Source of the DNA: Acidobacteriota bacterium
GTDB taxonomy: Bacteria; Acidobacteriota; Terriglobia; Acidiferrales; UBA7541
Length of the DNA: 64,000 nt
Reading direction: 5' to 3'
NCBI GenBank assembly: GCA_016201285.1
Contig: JACQDE010000064.1
Span: forward strand, 1 to 64,000
A model generated the notes under the pieces. It was not told where the DNA came from and made no database searches. It was given only the letters and a program-made list of their open reading frames with translations. This document shows, piece after piece, positions 40,292-49,149 of this stretch (positions are counted from its first letter, which is position 1; every line of letters begins with the position of its first letter). A program made the position numbers and the translations under genes.

Positions 40292-40510
40292 TTACGGCTT
40301 GTCCTTCCCCGACTGGATGTACGTTCCGGTGGCAATGCACACCAGCAAGAACAGCAGCGCCCCCTTGTAGAAGCTCAAGTAGTAAACGCTCACGCCCTGC
40401 ACGTACGTCGAGAGCCAGAAGCCCATCGCGTTCGCCGCGCGCCAGACCAGGGCGACGACCACGCAGAGCATTCCCAGCCAGTAGCTGTATTGCACGATCT
40501 TTTTTTCCAT
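40292..40510 (-). CDS. small two-helix membrane protein
   Basis: A 72-residue protein from ATG 40510, with a strong AAGGAGG upstream. Two membrane helices are visible (SYWLGMLCVVVALVWRAANAMG and YLSFYKGALLFLLVCIATGTYI), with a short basic end (QSGKDKP). No family recognised. Convergent with the gene at 40016, with only 6 bases between the stops. Confidence 0.6.
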   Translation of the reverse strand: MEKKIVQYSYWLGMLCVVVALVWRAANAMGFWLSTYVQGVSVYYLSFYKGALLFLLVCIATGTYIQSGKDKP

Positions 40511-40899
40511 TGCGAGCCTCCTTGTGCGGGAAATCCCGGGGGCCCTTTCGAACAATGACCCGGCGCCCGCCCTCCCGAGGCCGGTCTAAACGACGCTACG
40601 CCCAGCCCTTGCACCTGTCAATCGCGCTGTGCGGCAATTGCCGTCTAGCTTGCACTGGTGCGCTATGGCGCCGCCACAAGGAGGAACGTGGGCCAATTTC
40701 GTCGTGTTGCCGTATTGAGCCTTTCCACCGCCCTGTGTGCTTCGAGCGGAGACTGCTTCGCCCCTCCTCTTGCCGCGAAAAGGATCTGCGAAACGTCTTT
40801 GTAGGGGCACGCCCTCCGTGATTTGTCGTCTGCATAGAACAAGAAACAGGCATCGCCGCCAGGCCGCATGCCCGTTTTCCGATTTCTCTATGTGCTGAT
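40511..40899. other. gap with one short open frame
   Basis: About 390 bases between two minus-strand genes. Apart from the 38-codon frame at 40688 with a strong ribosome-binding site, I see no gene. Confidence 0.5.
40688..40804 (+). CDS. possible 38-residue exported peptide
   Basis: GTG 40688 is preceded by AAGGAGG with a 3-base gap (a little close). The frame encodes a basic start (GQFRRVAV), a hydrophobic stretch (VLSLSTALCA) and three Cys, then ends at TAG 40802. The layout is signal-peptide-like. No homolog is known to me; the evidence is the ribosome-binding site and signal-like composition only. Confidence 0.3.
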   Translation: MGQFRRVAVLSLSTALCASSGDCFAPPLAAKRICETSL

Positions 40900-41439
40900 T
40901 CAGTGCGCGTGCGCTCCCGCGCCGTGCCGGATGCGCTGGTAGGCTTCGATTTGCGCCGGTGTCAAAATCTTCTTTGCGGCGAGATGCGCGGAAAGATGCA
41001 CCCAGCGCAGCTCCGCCCGCAGCGACGCCACCCGGTACGTCTCCTCGCGCAGCTCCGCTGCGCTCTTGTTCTGCGCGAACAATTCCTCCAGCCGCTTCTC
41101 TGCCAGCAGCACGTCCTTGCCTTTGGCAAGAGCCTTTTCCTTCATATCCGTCTTCAGCTTCTGCATCGCCGCTTCCTGTTCGGCGGTGAGCATCAGCTCC
41201 TTTTTCATTTCCAGCACGTGCTTCGGCCCCGGGTACCCATTCTTGTCCGCCGCCAGGGCCATGCCGAATCCCTCGCCGCGCTCGATGGCTTCGCGTTCCG
41301 CGGTTAGGAACGCATAGTGCTGCACCACGGCCTGCGGCGCTTGCGCCGCTGGCGCCGTCTGGGTTCTCATGTGTTGCTCCTGCTGCGCGGCTAGCGGCAG
41401 CGCCAGCAGCAGCAAGATTCCTCCTCGAAAGACCTTCAT
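40900..41439 (-). CDS. exported Spy/CpxP-like LTxxQ protein
   Basis: A 179-residue protein with a signal peptide (MKVFRGGILLLLALPLAAQ). The mature part is highly helical and charged. It carries two LTxxQ-type motifs: MLTAEQEAAMQKL at about 83-95 and ILTPAQIEAYQRI near the end. These motifs define the Spy/CpxP periplasmic group, some of which are chaperones or metal-stress sensors. The C-terminal GAGAHAH is His-rich and might bind metal. It starts 10 bases after the stop of the large glycosyltransferase gene and is probably co-transcribed with it. Confidence 0.7.
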   Translation of the reverse strand: MKVFRGGILLLLALPLAAQQEQHMRTQTAPAAQAPQAVVQHYAFLTAEREAIERGEGFGMALAADKNGYPGPKHVLEMKKELMLTAEQEAAMQKLKTDMKEKALAKGKDVLLAEKRLEELFAQNKSAAELREETYRVASLRAELRWVHLSAHLAAKKILTPAQIEAYQRIRHGAGAHAH

Positions 41440-41449
41440 CCTTTCCTCC

Positions 41450-44400
41450 TCACAGTTGTCCTACAGTGGTCGGCACTTCGGGCGCCGGGCGCTCCGGCTC
41501 GGGTCCTTTCCATCCCACGGCACGTCCCTGGATGGCCCGCATCACCGCGCGGAACAGCACCCAGTACATCAACTGCCGGTAGTAAAACCGCTGCAGCAGG
41601 AGCGGCCGCAACAGCGTCCAGTCCTCTTTCTTTTCCAGCGCGAAGGCGATCACACAGGTGAACAGATCGATCAGCATGAACGCGGCAAAGAAAATCAGCG
41701 ACCTCATCACGTCGTCCGTGGTCCACAGTTGCGGCATTCTCGCGATGCGGAACTGCGCCAGCCCCCACACCAGAATCGTGCTGAAGAACATCAGGTCGAT
41801 CACCGGCGAAACCAGCGGTAGAAAAATCTGGAACAAGAACACGTTGGGCAGGGCGATCCACCCCAGCGTCCCGTACCGCTTCCTCCACAACGTGTCCCGG
41901 TGCTTCCACACCGCTTGCATCGTGCCGAACGTCCAGCGGAACCGCTGCTGGATCAGCGCGTTCGCCCTTTCCGGCGCTTGCGTGTGCGCGATGGTCTGGT
42001 CGTCATACAAAATTCGCCAGCCGCGCCGCCGGATGGCGATCGTCAGGTCGGTGTCTTCCGCCACCGTGTCCGCCGATAATCCGCCGCATGCGCACACCGC
42101 CCCCGCGCGCCATGCCCCCAGCGCCCCCGGCACTACCGTGATGCAGTTCAGAAGGTCGAACGCCCGCTTCTCCATATTTTGGCTGGTGACGTACTCGAGG
42201 GCCTGCCACCGCGTCAGCCAGCGGTCCCGATTGCCGACTTTCACGTTGCCCGCAACCCCACCCACGGTTGCATCACCAAAATGCCGCGCCAGCCTCGCAA
42301 TCGCGTCGGGTTCAACAAAGGTGTCGGCGTCGATGGTGACCACCACTTCGCCCTGCGCGTCCGCAAGCGCGCGGTTCAGCGCCGCGGCCTTCCCTAGGTT
42401 CAGCTGTTGCAGGATCCGCACACGCGGGTCGCGCCCGAAGCTTGCGTACAGTTGCTCATCCGTCGCGTCCGTCGAACCGTCGTCCACGACGATAACTTCG
42501 ATCGCCGGCCAGCCCTCCGGCAGTTGCGATTCGAGCGCCGACTCCACCGTCTTGACGATCGCCTCTTCCTCGTTGTGCGCCGGGATGAGAACGCTTACGC
42601 GCGGCCGGTAGTCCGGCCGGCCGCGGTCTTCCGGCAGGAGTTTCTCCACCAACGCGAGCGCCCCGACAATCAGCGCCCGGCCGCTGACCAGCGCAATGCC
42701 GGCCACAAAAATCCCCGCAATGGCCAGCCGGAACCAGTGCAACAGGGCGAAAGTGAACGCGTCCGCCTGCGCCACCAGCCGCTCGTCGCGCGTGAGCGCC
42801 GGCATCACTTGCGCCCGCGTCTTCCCCAACAGTTCGGAGACGCTCACCAGTTGGAAGCCCTCCGCCCGCAGCCCGTCAATGATGCCCGGCAGCGACTCCA
42901 CCGTTTGCGTACGGTCGCCGCCGCCGTCGTGCAGCAGGACAATATTGCCTCTTCCGCGCCTCGCTTGCTCGATCACTCGCTGCGCAATCGACGCCGCCGG
43001 CGGCCGCTCCCAATCGTGCGGATCGATCTGCGAACCGACCAGCACATAGCCCCGTTCCTGCGCGTCCGGCAGCAGCTTGATTTCCTCGGCGGTTTCCGGC
43101 TGGTGGTCGATGCCGTACGGCGGGCGGAACAGGATGGACTTGATCCCTAGACGGCTCTCCAGCAACCGCTCCGTCAGGTTGAGTTCGATACCAAGCTGCG
43201 TAAGTGAAATCCCGGCAAAGGGCGGGTGCGTGTAGGTGTGGTTGCCGATCTCGTGTCCTTCTTTGAAGATGCGTTTCAGCAACCGCGGTGAATCGCCGGC
43301 GGCTTCCCCGGTCAGGAAAAACGCTGCCGGCGCCTTTTTCTCCCGCAGGGTCTCGAGGATCTTCGGCGTGTACCTCGCATCGGGGCCGTCATCGAACGTC
43401 AGTGCAACCTTTCCCTTCGCCGCGCCGATCTGATCGATCTCATATGAGAGCGGAAACTTCACCAGGCTTTCCTGCACGATGGTTCCGCTGGCCGGATCGT
43501 AGCGGATCTCGCGCTGCCCGTTCTGCGGCTTTGCGATGATTCGCCAGATGTCGCCGCCTCCCTCAAGGATCAGGTCGTTGCCCGGCGGCATATCATTCAG
43601 CCGGGCGCGGATGGCGTCATCCGGCTGCGTGGCGTCCCAGATGCCCCATAGTGATGCATCCTCGGAACCCAGCCGCCACAGCACCGTGCCGTGGACGCCG
43701 GCGTGCTCCGCCGCGCGGAACTGGTTGTACGCGGTCACACCGTCCAGCAGCCACACTTGGTGCAGCTGGTTTGCTTCGTCATAGTAGGAGTAATGCGGAT
43801 TCAGCGCGTCCGGGTCGAACTCCACCGTCGCTTCCGATTCCCTTGCGGTGGTCATCGCTTCCTGGAAGCTTTTGTTTTTCGCCCGTTGCGCCGCCTCGCC
43901 TTTCCGGGGCTTCCCCCAGTCGTACGCATAACTGCCCACCGCCACCACCACTTTCTGCGGCGGCACTTCGCGCAGCGTGCTCTCTAGGTTTCGCACGTAC
44001 CAGTCCTGTGCCGCGATCGTCCCCGGCGGCGACGTCGGCCAGTGCTGGTCATAATTCATCAGGATGATCGCGTCCGCCTGCGAGCCCACGAACTTGTAGT
44101 CGTAGATCGGGTCTGCCGCCGGCAGCGCCACCATCAGCTTGAGGTTCACGCCGTGCAGCGCCGCAGCCAGTTCCTTGACGAATTCCCGGTAGTGTGGCTG
44201 GCTGTCGTCTGGAATCTCCTCGAAGTCCAGCACCAGTCCCGTCTGGCGCGTGTTGGCCGCGTAGTTCGTCAGCAACTCCACCAGACGCTGCCGCGCGGCC
44301 TTGCGCGCCAATAGCTCCGCCAATTCCTTCGTGTGCCAGACCGATCCGTCGGAGTTGTTCACCAGCGCCATCATCGGGATTTCCACCCCGATCGAATCCA

Positions 44401-44836
44401 TCCACGTCTTCAGCTTCGGATCGGACACCACCCGCAGCCGCCCGTCCGGCGAATAGGCGTGCAACGCCTCCGGAATCAGCAGGTCGAGCTCCCGGTAGTG
44501 CTGCTGCAACGAAGCCAGGCTCGTCGGGTCCCAGCTCACGTAGAACGCCGCCCGCAGCGGATCATAGAGCTGCGGCGCTTTGCCGATGGCCGCGATCCTC
44601 TTCCGCCGGCCTGTGCGCACCGGCGCCGGCTTCACTTTCCGTTTCGGCTGCGCCGCATGAACCCCCGGCCGCGTTTCAGTGACGATGAATTCCGGCAGGT
44701 CCGCGCGCACCAGGATGCTGGCGATGAACACCACCAGCAGCAGCGCAAACACCCCGCCGCTCACCTCCAGCGCCCAGCGCGTCCGCCGCCACCGGCGCTG
44801 CTGCGCGTCGTAGAAAATGGGCTTGCGTTCTTTCAT
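41450..44836 (-). CDS. three-domain protein: GH18-like, polysaccharide deacetylase, GT2 glycosyltransferase
   Basis: A 1128-residue membrane protein. An N-terminal membrane helix (about 20-42) leads to a GH18-like domain (about 65-440) with the catalytic-type motif TGLVLDFEEIPD. A NodB deacetylase follows (about 470-690): ALTFDDGPDARYTP, EIGNHTYTHPP, RPPYGID. After membrane helices comes a GT2 domain (from about 745) with VSVLIPAHNEEEAI, VVDDGSTDAT, TIDADTF, AEDTDLTIAIRRRG and QQRFRW, then C-terminal membrane helices. The order suggests one protein makes a beta-linked hexosamine polymer inside and deacetylates or cuts it outside, combining roles split in PgaC and PgaB. All catalytic motifs appear intact. 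Confidence 0.9.
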   Translation of the reverse strand: MKERKPIFYDAQQRRWRRTRWALEVSGGVFALLLVVFIASILVRADLPEFIVTETRPGVHAAQPKRKVKPAPVRTGRRKRIAAIGKAPQLYDPLRAAFYVSWDPTSLASLQQHYRELDLLIPEALHAYSPDGRLRVVSDPKLKTWMDSIGVEIPMMALVNNSDGSVWHTKELAELLARKAARQRLVELLTNYAANTRQTGLVLDFEEIPDDSQPHYREFVKELAAALHGVNLKLMVALPAADPIYDYKFVGSQADAIILMNYDQHWPTSPPGTIAAQDWYVRNLESTLREVPPQKVVVAVGSYAYDWGKPRKGEAAQRAKNKSFQEAMTTARESEATVEFDPDALNPHYSYYDEANQLHQVWLLDGVTAYNQFRAAEHAGVHGTVLWRLGSEDASLWGIWDATQPDDAIRARLNDMPPGNDLILEGGGDIWRIIAKPQNGQREIRYDPASGTIVQESLVKFPLSYEIDQIGAAKGKVALTFDDGPDARYTPKILETLREKKAPAAFFLTGEAAGDSPRLLKRIFKEGHEIGNHTYTHPPFAGISLTQLGIELNLTERLLESRLGIKSILFRPPYGIDHQPETAEEIKLLPDAQERGYVLVGSQIDPHDWERPPAASIAQRVIEQARRGRGNIVLLHDGGGDRTQTVESLPGIIDGLRAEGFQLVSVSELLGKTRAQVMPALTRDERLVAQADAFTFALLHWFRLAIAGIFVAGIALVSGRALIVGALALVEKLLPEDRGRPDYRPRVSVLIPAHNEEEAIVKTVESALESQLPEGWPAIEVIVVDDGSTDATDEQLYASFGRDPRVRILQQLNLGKAAALNRALADAQGEVVVTIDADTFVEPDAIARLARHFGDATVGGVAGNVKVGNRDRWLTRWQALEYVTSQNMEKRAFDLLNCITVVPGALGAWRAGAVCACGGLSADTVAEDTDLTIAIRRRGWRILYDDQTIAHTQAPERANALIQQRFRWTFGTMQAVWKHRDTLWRKRYGTLGWIALPNVFLFQIFLPLVSPVIDLMFFSTILVWGLAQFRIARMPQLWTTDDVMRSLIFFAAFMLIDLFTCVIAFALEKKEDWTLLRPLLLQRFYYRQLMYWVLFRAVMRAIQGRAVGWKGPEPERPAPEVPTTVGQL

Positions 44837-44875
44837 CGCCTCAGTTCAAGCTAATCCGCCGTCCAACGCGTGTCA

Positions 44876-46333
44876 ATGACGCCGGAATCCTTTTCGATAC
44901 GGAAACACCTGCTCGGGGCTGTGCTGACGGGCCTCGCGCTCCGCCTGTTTTTCGTCTGGCGCTTCCCGGCGGTCGCCGGCGACACCGGCGTCTACGAGGA
45001 ACTTGCCCGCAACTGGCTCGACCACGGCATCTACGGCCTCTGGCTCAACGGCCAGTTGACGCCGGTGGACCTTCGCGCACCCGGTTACCCCGCGTTTCTC
45101 GCCGCCATCTTCGCAACCTTCGGCCGCGCGCGAATTGCAGTGATGCTCGTGCAGGTGCTGGTGGACCTCGGCACCTGCCTCCTGACCGGCGCCGTCACCG
45201 CCTGGCTGGCGCCGGTAACTTCGCGTGCCCGCGCTGTCGCTGCCGCTGTCTGGCTCGCCGCACTCTGCCCTTTCGTCGCCAACTATGCCGCCGTTCCGCT
45301 CACCGAAGTTCTCGCCACGTTTCTCACCGCCGCGGCGCTGCTTGTGCTCCTCGTCGCCGTCGGCCGGCACGCGTCCGCTCTTCCTCACGGTGGGCAGGGT
45401 GCCGCCGTTTCCCCGCTCAGACTTTACTTCTTCGGAGGCCTCATCGTTGGCCTGGGCACGTTGGTTCGCCCGGAAACACCTTTGCTTCTCGCCTCGGTCG
45501 GATTTGTGCTGTGCATCCGCTGGCGGCAGCCAGCGGATTGGCCACGATTGATCCGCGCCGGAGTTTTCATGGCGTTAGGTCTTGCGCTGCCACTTCTCCC
45601 CTGGGGTGCTCGCAACTACCTCACGCTCGGCCGCGCTCAGTTTCTTGCTCCACGCTACGCCGAACTCCCCGGCGAATTCGTGCCCCACGGTTTCAACGCC
45701 TGGACGAAGACCTGGGTGGTGCGTTTCCGCGACGTCTATCTTGTGCCCTGGAAGCTCGATGATGAGCCCATAAACATCGACGATATCAACCCCGCCGCCT
45801 TCGACTCGCCTGACGAACGCGCCCGTGTCGCCGCCATCCTCGAACGATACAACGAGGACACCACCCTCACGCCGGCCCTCGACGCCGAATTCGCCCAACT
45901 GGCCCGCGAACGCGCCGCGCGCCACCCGCTGCGCACATGGCTCTGGATTCCGCTCGAGCGCGCCGTTACGCTCTGGTTCACGCCGCGCATCGAGCTATTG
46001 CCCTTCTCCGGCCACCTCTCCCCGCTCGCGAGAAAGTGGGAAGAAGACCCGTTGGATTTCACGGTCACACTGGGTTTCGGCTTATTGAATTTCCTCGTTG
46101 CCGGCCTGGCTTTGGCCGGGGCTTGGAAAATGTGGCGCCTCTTTCCTCAACGATCGGACCCACAAACTCCGGCCCGCTTGCTCGGCCTCTGTCTCATCGT
46201 GGCCTTCGCTCTGGTCCGCACTGTCTTCCTCACCCAGATCGAAACTCCCGAGCCGCGCTACGTTGTTGTCTGCTTCCCCGCGCTCCTCGCCCTCGCCGCC
46301 CAACTCTGGATACGCCCGCCGAGTGCTTTGTAG
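44876..46333 (+). CDS. GT39-like membrane glycosyltransferase
   Basis: A 485-residue membrane protein; ATG 44876 is chosen, and GTG 44870 is possible. It has about ten membrane segments. The first loop contains FPAVAGDTGVYEELARNWLDHGIYG, with the acidic residues typical of GT-C (ArnT/PMT-like) enzymes that use polyprenyl-phosphate sugars. A second feature is VDLRAPGYPAFLAAI. Substrates are unknown. It is divergent from the three-domain polysaccharide gene, so the two may serve one envelope glycan. Confidence 0.75.
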   Translation: MTPESFSIRKHLLGAVLTGLALRLFFVWRFPAVAGDTGVYEELARNWLDHGIYGLWLNGQLTPVDLRAPGYPAFLAAIFATFGRARIAVMLVQVLVDLGTCLLTGAVTAWLAPVTSRARAVAAAVWLAALCPFVANYAAVPLTEVLATFLTAAALLVLLVAVGRHASALPHGGQGAAVSPLRLYFFGGLIVGLGTLVRPETPLLLASVGFVLCIRWRQPADWPRLIRAGVFMALGLALPLLPWGARNYLTLGRAQFLAPRYAELPGEFVPHGFNAWTKTWVVRFRDVYLVPWKLDDEPINIDDINPAAFDSPDERARVAAILERYNEDTTLTPALDAEFAQLARERAARHPLRTWLWIPLERAVTLWFTPRIELLPFSGHLSPLARKWEEDPLDFTVTLGFGLLNFLVAGLALAGAWKMWRLFPQRSDPQTPARLLGLCLIVAFALVRTVFLTQIETPEPRYVVVCFPALLALAAQLWIRPPSAL

Positions 46334-46389
46334 GGGCGCTACTTGCCTGCCTTGATCCCGCAACTGCGGGACGAGGCGCTGCGCCCTTT

Positions 46390-47469
46390 CTAATCCTCCC
46401 AATCCGCAATAAAGAGGTTCGTATCCCCGCGCTTCTTTCCATTCCGGTTCGACGCCCAGACCAGTTTCTTCCCGCCCGAACTCCACATCGGAAAACTGTC
46501 GAATTCAGGATGGTAGGTGACGCGCTCGAGCCCCGTGCCGTCCGCGTTGATTAGGTAGAGATCGAAATTTCGCCCGCGCGGGTTCTCCAAGTTCGACGCA
46601 AAGATGATGCGCTTCCCGTCGGGGTGGAAGAATGGCGCAAAGCTCGCCGCGCCGGCCTTCGTCAGTTGGCGCTTGTTGCTCCCGTCCGCATCCATCACGA
46701 AGATTTCCAGCCGCGTCGGCCGGAGCTGCGACGTCTTGATCAACTCCTTGTAGTCGGCCAGCTCCGCCGGCGTCTCCGGGTGCGCCGCCCGATAGACGAT
46801 CTTTTTCCCGTCGGGTGAGTAGAACGGCCCGCCGTCGTACCCCGGCTCGTTCGTCAGTTGCTTCACGTTTTTCCCGTTCGCGTCCATTACATAAATCTCC
46901 GGGTCGCCACTGCGCAGCGAAGTGAACACAATCTTCTTCCCGTCGCGCGAGATCGTGGCCTCGGCATCGTATCCCGGCGTGTCCGTCAGCCGCTTCACGT
47001 CGCTGCCGTCGATCTTCGCGGTGTAGATGTCGAACTCCGGATACAGCTTCCACACGTACCCCTTGCTGTAGTCCGGCGGCGGCGGACATTCCGGACCGGC
47101 GGCGTGTGTCGAGCTGTAGAGGATCCGCTTGCCGTTCGGGAAAATGTATGCGCAGGTCGTCCGGCCCTTGCCGGTCGAGACCCTGCGCTTGTTTTTCCCA
47201 TCCATGTCCATGATGTAGATCTGATCGCACGTGCCCTCGCCTTCGTGCGCCTGGAAAATCAGTTGCTTGTCGTCCTTCGAAAAATAGGCCTCGGCATTTT
47301 GCCCACCGAAGGTGAGCTGCCGCACGTTCTGCAGGTGCTTTTCTTCCGGCAGAACCAAGCTGGGTGCCGCTCCGCCCGCCGCGGCCTGCTGCGCGGCCAT
47401 TTTCAATTGCACTCCGCCCCACCCCATTAGTACACATGCAAGAATGCAGAATAGGACTCTGTTCTTCAT
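46390..47469 (-). CDS. exported TolB-like WD40/PD40 beta-propeller protein
   Basis: A 359-residue protein from ATG 47469 with a signal peptide (residues 1-27). At least five PD40 blades are visible, each with the pattern SPDGKKIVF: YFSKDDKQLIFQA, IFPNGKRILYSS, ISRDGKKIVFTS, YSPDGKKIVYRA, FHPDGKRIIFAS and MWSSGGKKLVWAS, alternating with IYVMDANGKNVKQLT. The repeats resemble TolB but the N-terminal TolB domain is missing, so it is not TolB itself. Probably periplasmic. The CDF transporter gene is 72 bases upstream. Confidence 0.8.
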   Translation of the reverse strand: MKNRVLFCILACVLMGWGGVQLKMAAQQAAAGGAAPSLVLPEEKHLQNVRQLTFGGQNAEAYFSKDDKQLIFQAHEGEGTCDQIYIMDMDGKNKRRVSTGKGRTTCAYIFPNGKRILYSSTHAAGPECPPPPDYSKGYVWKLYPEFDIYTAKIDGSDVKRLTDTPGYDAEATISRDGKKIVFTSLRSGDPEIYVMDANGKNVKQLTNEPGYDGGPFYSPDGKKIVYRAAHPETPAELADYKELIKTSQLRPTRLEIFVMDADGSNKRQLTKAGAASFAPFFHPDGKRIIFASNLENPRGRNFDLYLINADGTGLERVTYHPEFDSFPMWSSGGKKLVWASNRNGKKRGDTNLFIADWED

Positions 47470-47541
47470 GATTTGCCGTTCTTCCTTTCGTCCTTTTGTG
47501 CCATCGTTCCTGTCTCTGCCACTCTGCAACTCTGTAACTCT

Positions 47542-49011
47542 TCAACTTTCTTCGACCGGCTCCGGATGAATGTTCACCACAAAAATCTGCGGAAACTTCT
47601 CCTTGATCCGGTCCTGGAGCGCCTCGGTCACATCGTGGATCCGCGTGATGGGCAGGCTGCCGTCCATCGCGCAATGGCAGGAGACAGTGATCTTCTGATC
47701 CGCCTCGCGCACGCGCACCTCGTGGCAATCCAGCAGCTCACCGTATTCCGTCCGCAGGCTGTTCATATGCGCCTGCACCGCCGCCGCCAGTTCCTTCATC
47801 TCGCCCGCCGTGGCGATGTGCATGCCCAGCGGCTCGATGTGGATGTTCACCCCGGCCACGCCGTTGCCCTCCCGCAGGATTTCTTCCTCGAGCTCAGTGG
47901 CCCGCCGGTGCGCCTCGCGCAGGCTCAGGTGCTCGTCCACTTCCATGTGCATTTCGACGAACAGCCTTCCGTCCACCTGGTGCGCCGAAATCTCGTGGAT
48001 CGCCAGCCCCCGCCGGTGGGCCATCGCGCGGATGGCGTCAAACAGCGTTTCCCCGCCGTGCGCGCGCGGCTCCATGTGCACCATCACGTCCGCGGGGACG
48101 ATCTGCGCGACGCGCTTTTCCACGGCGTCGCTGATGGCGTGCACCTGCTCGAAACTCGCCGTGCGTGGCACGCTGATGGTCACGTCCACAAAATGATGCT
48201 TCCCCGCGCGCCGCACCCGCACCCGCTCCGCACCGAGCACGCCGTCCAACTCTTCCACCGCCGTCGCGATTCGTTGCTGCATGCCCGCCGGCGCCGCGTC
48301 CAGCAGCGCATCCAGCGTCCGCCGCCCGAGTTGCGAGCCCACCCAGATGATCACCCCGGCCACGAACAGCGCCGCCAGCGGGTCGGCATAGAACAGCCAT
48401 TCAGCGTTCAACCTCTGCCCCACCCACGCGCACACCATCCCGAACATCACGACCAGCGTGCTCCACACGTCGGTGGAAAAGTGCAGCGCGTCCGCCTCGA
48501 GCGCTTCGCTCTCGTGCTTCTTCGCCACCTTGTCCAGCGCCCGCGACCGGATCACGTCCATCCCCGCCATCCCCGCCAGCACCACGATGGCGATCAAGCT
48601 CGGCTCCAGGTGCACATGGCGCGTCAGCAGCCGGTGGAAGGCCTCGTAAATCACGTAGAGCGCCGTCAGCAGCAGCAGGCCCGTCTCCACAAATGCTGAA
48701 AAGCTCTCCACCTTGGCGTGGCCGTAGGTGTGGCTCGCATCCGCCGGCCGGTCGGAAATGCGCACCGAAAGGTAGGTGATGATCGCAGCAATCAGGTCGA
48801 GTCCCGAGTGCAGCGCCTCCGAGAGGATACCCAGGCTGCCCGTGTACCACGTCAGAAAAACCTTCAGCGATACCAGCGCCAGCGCCGTCCCCACCGACGC
48901 CAGTGCGGCAATTTTTTTCTCCCGAATTCCCTCGATTGCTTCCACCGTTCCCGGCACCGCAAATCCGTGTCGTGCCTCCCGAAGCCTCGGGAGAATCGCT
49001 CGCTCCGGCAC
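47542..49011 (-). CDS. cation diffusion facilitator transporter with duplicated C-terminal domain
   Basis: 489 residues from the codon at 49011; GTG 48945 (VEAIEGIREKK) is an alternative that would begin at the conserved region. Six membrane helices hold the metal motifs SEALHSGLDLIAA and DALHFSTDVWSTL, a zinc-type HD-HD site. Ordinary CDFs (about 300 residues) end with one ferredoxin-like cytoplasmic domain; here two follow, with VRRAGKHHFVDVTISVP and later VREADQKITVSCHCAMDG. The middle segment also has VEMHMEVDEHLSL. It exports divalent metal (Zn, Fe or Mn), and the second domain may add a regulatory metal site. Confidence 0.88.
   Translation of the reverse strand: MPERAILPRLREARHGFAVPGTVEAIEGIREKKIAALASVGTALALVSLKVFLTWYTGSLGILSEALHSGLDLIAAIITYLSVRISDRPADASHTYGHAKVESFSAFVETGLLLLTALYVIYEAFHRLLTRHVHLEPSLIAIVVLAGMAGMDVIRSRALDKVAKKHESEALEADALHFSTDVWSTLVVMFGMVCAWVGQRLNAEWLFYADPLAALFVAGVIIWVGSQLGRRTLDALLDAAPAGMQQRIATAVEELDGVLGAERVRVRRAGKHHFVDVTISVPRTASFEQVHAISDAVEKRVAQIVPADVMVHMEPRAHGGETLFDAIRAMAHRRGLAIHEISAHQVDGRLFVEMHMEVDEHLSLREAHRRATELEEEILREGNGVAGVNIHIEPLGMHIATAGEMKELAAAVQAHMNSLRTEYGELLDCHEVRVREADQKITVSCHCAMDGSLPITRIHDVTEALQDRIKEKFPQIFVVNIHPEPVEES
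48976..48993. repeat. palindrome near the CDF start
   Basis: CTCCCGA-AGCC-TCGGGAG. It is coding if translation starts at 49011, or in the leader if it starts at GTG 48945. Confidence 0.6.
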
Positions 49012-49060
49012 GACCGCCCAATATAGCAGTAAAGCCGCGCCTCCCGAAGTCCCGATCCCG

Positions 49061-49093
49061 AATCCCGATCCCGAAGCGTCGGGATTCGGGATT
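49061..49093. repeat. long palindrome of tandem TCCCGA units
   Basis: Two TCCCGA units pair with two TCGGGA units around AGCG, with a one-base bulge. It sits in the divergent gap between the CDF and SRPBCC genes, 20 bases before a TATAAT. Confidence 0.65.
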
Positions 49094-49113
49094 GGGCCGC
49101 CCCTTTGCTGGTG

Positions 49114-49119
49114 TATAAT
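49114..49119 (+). promoter_or_regulatory. -10 element of the SRPBCC gene
   Basis: TATAAT, 30 bases before TTG 49150. It rules out the earlier in-frame TTG at 49105 as a start. Confidence 0.5.
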
Positions 49120-49149
49120 TTCGCTTCGCCCGTCGTCCGAGAAACTGCC

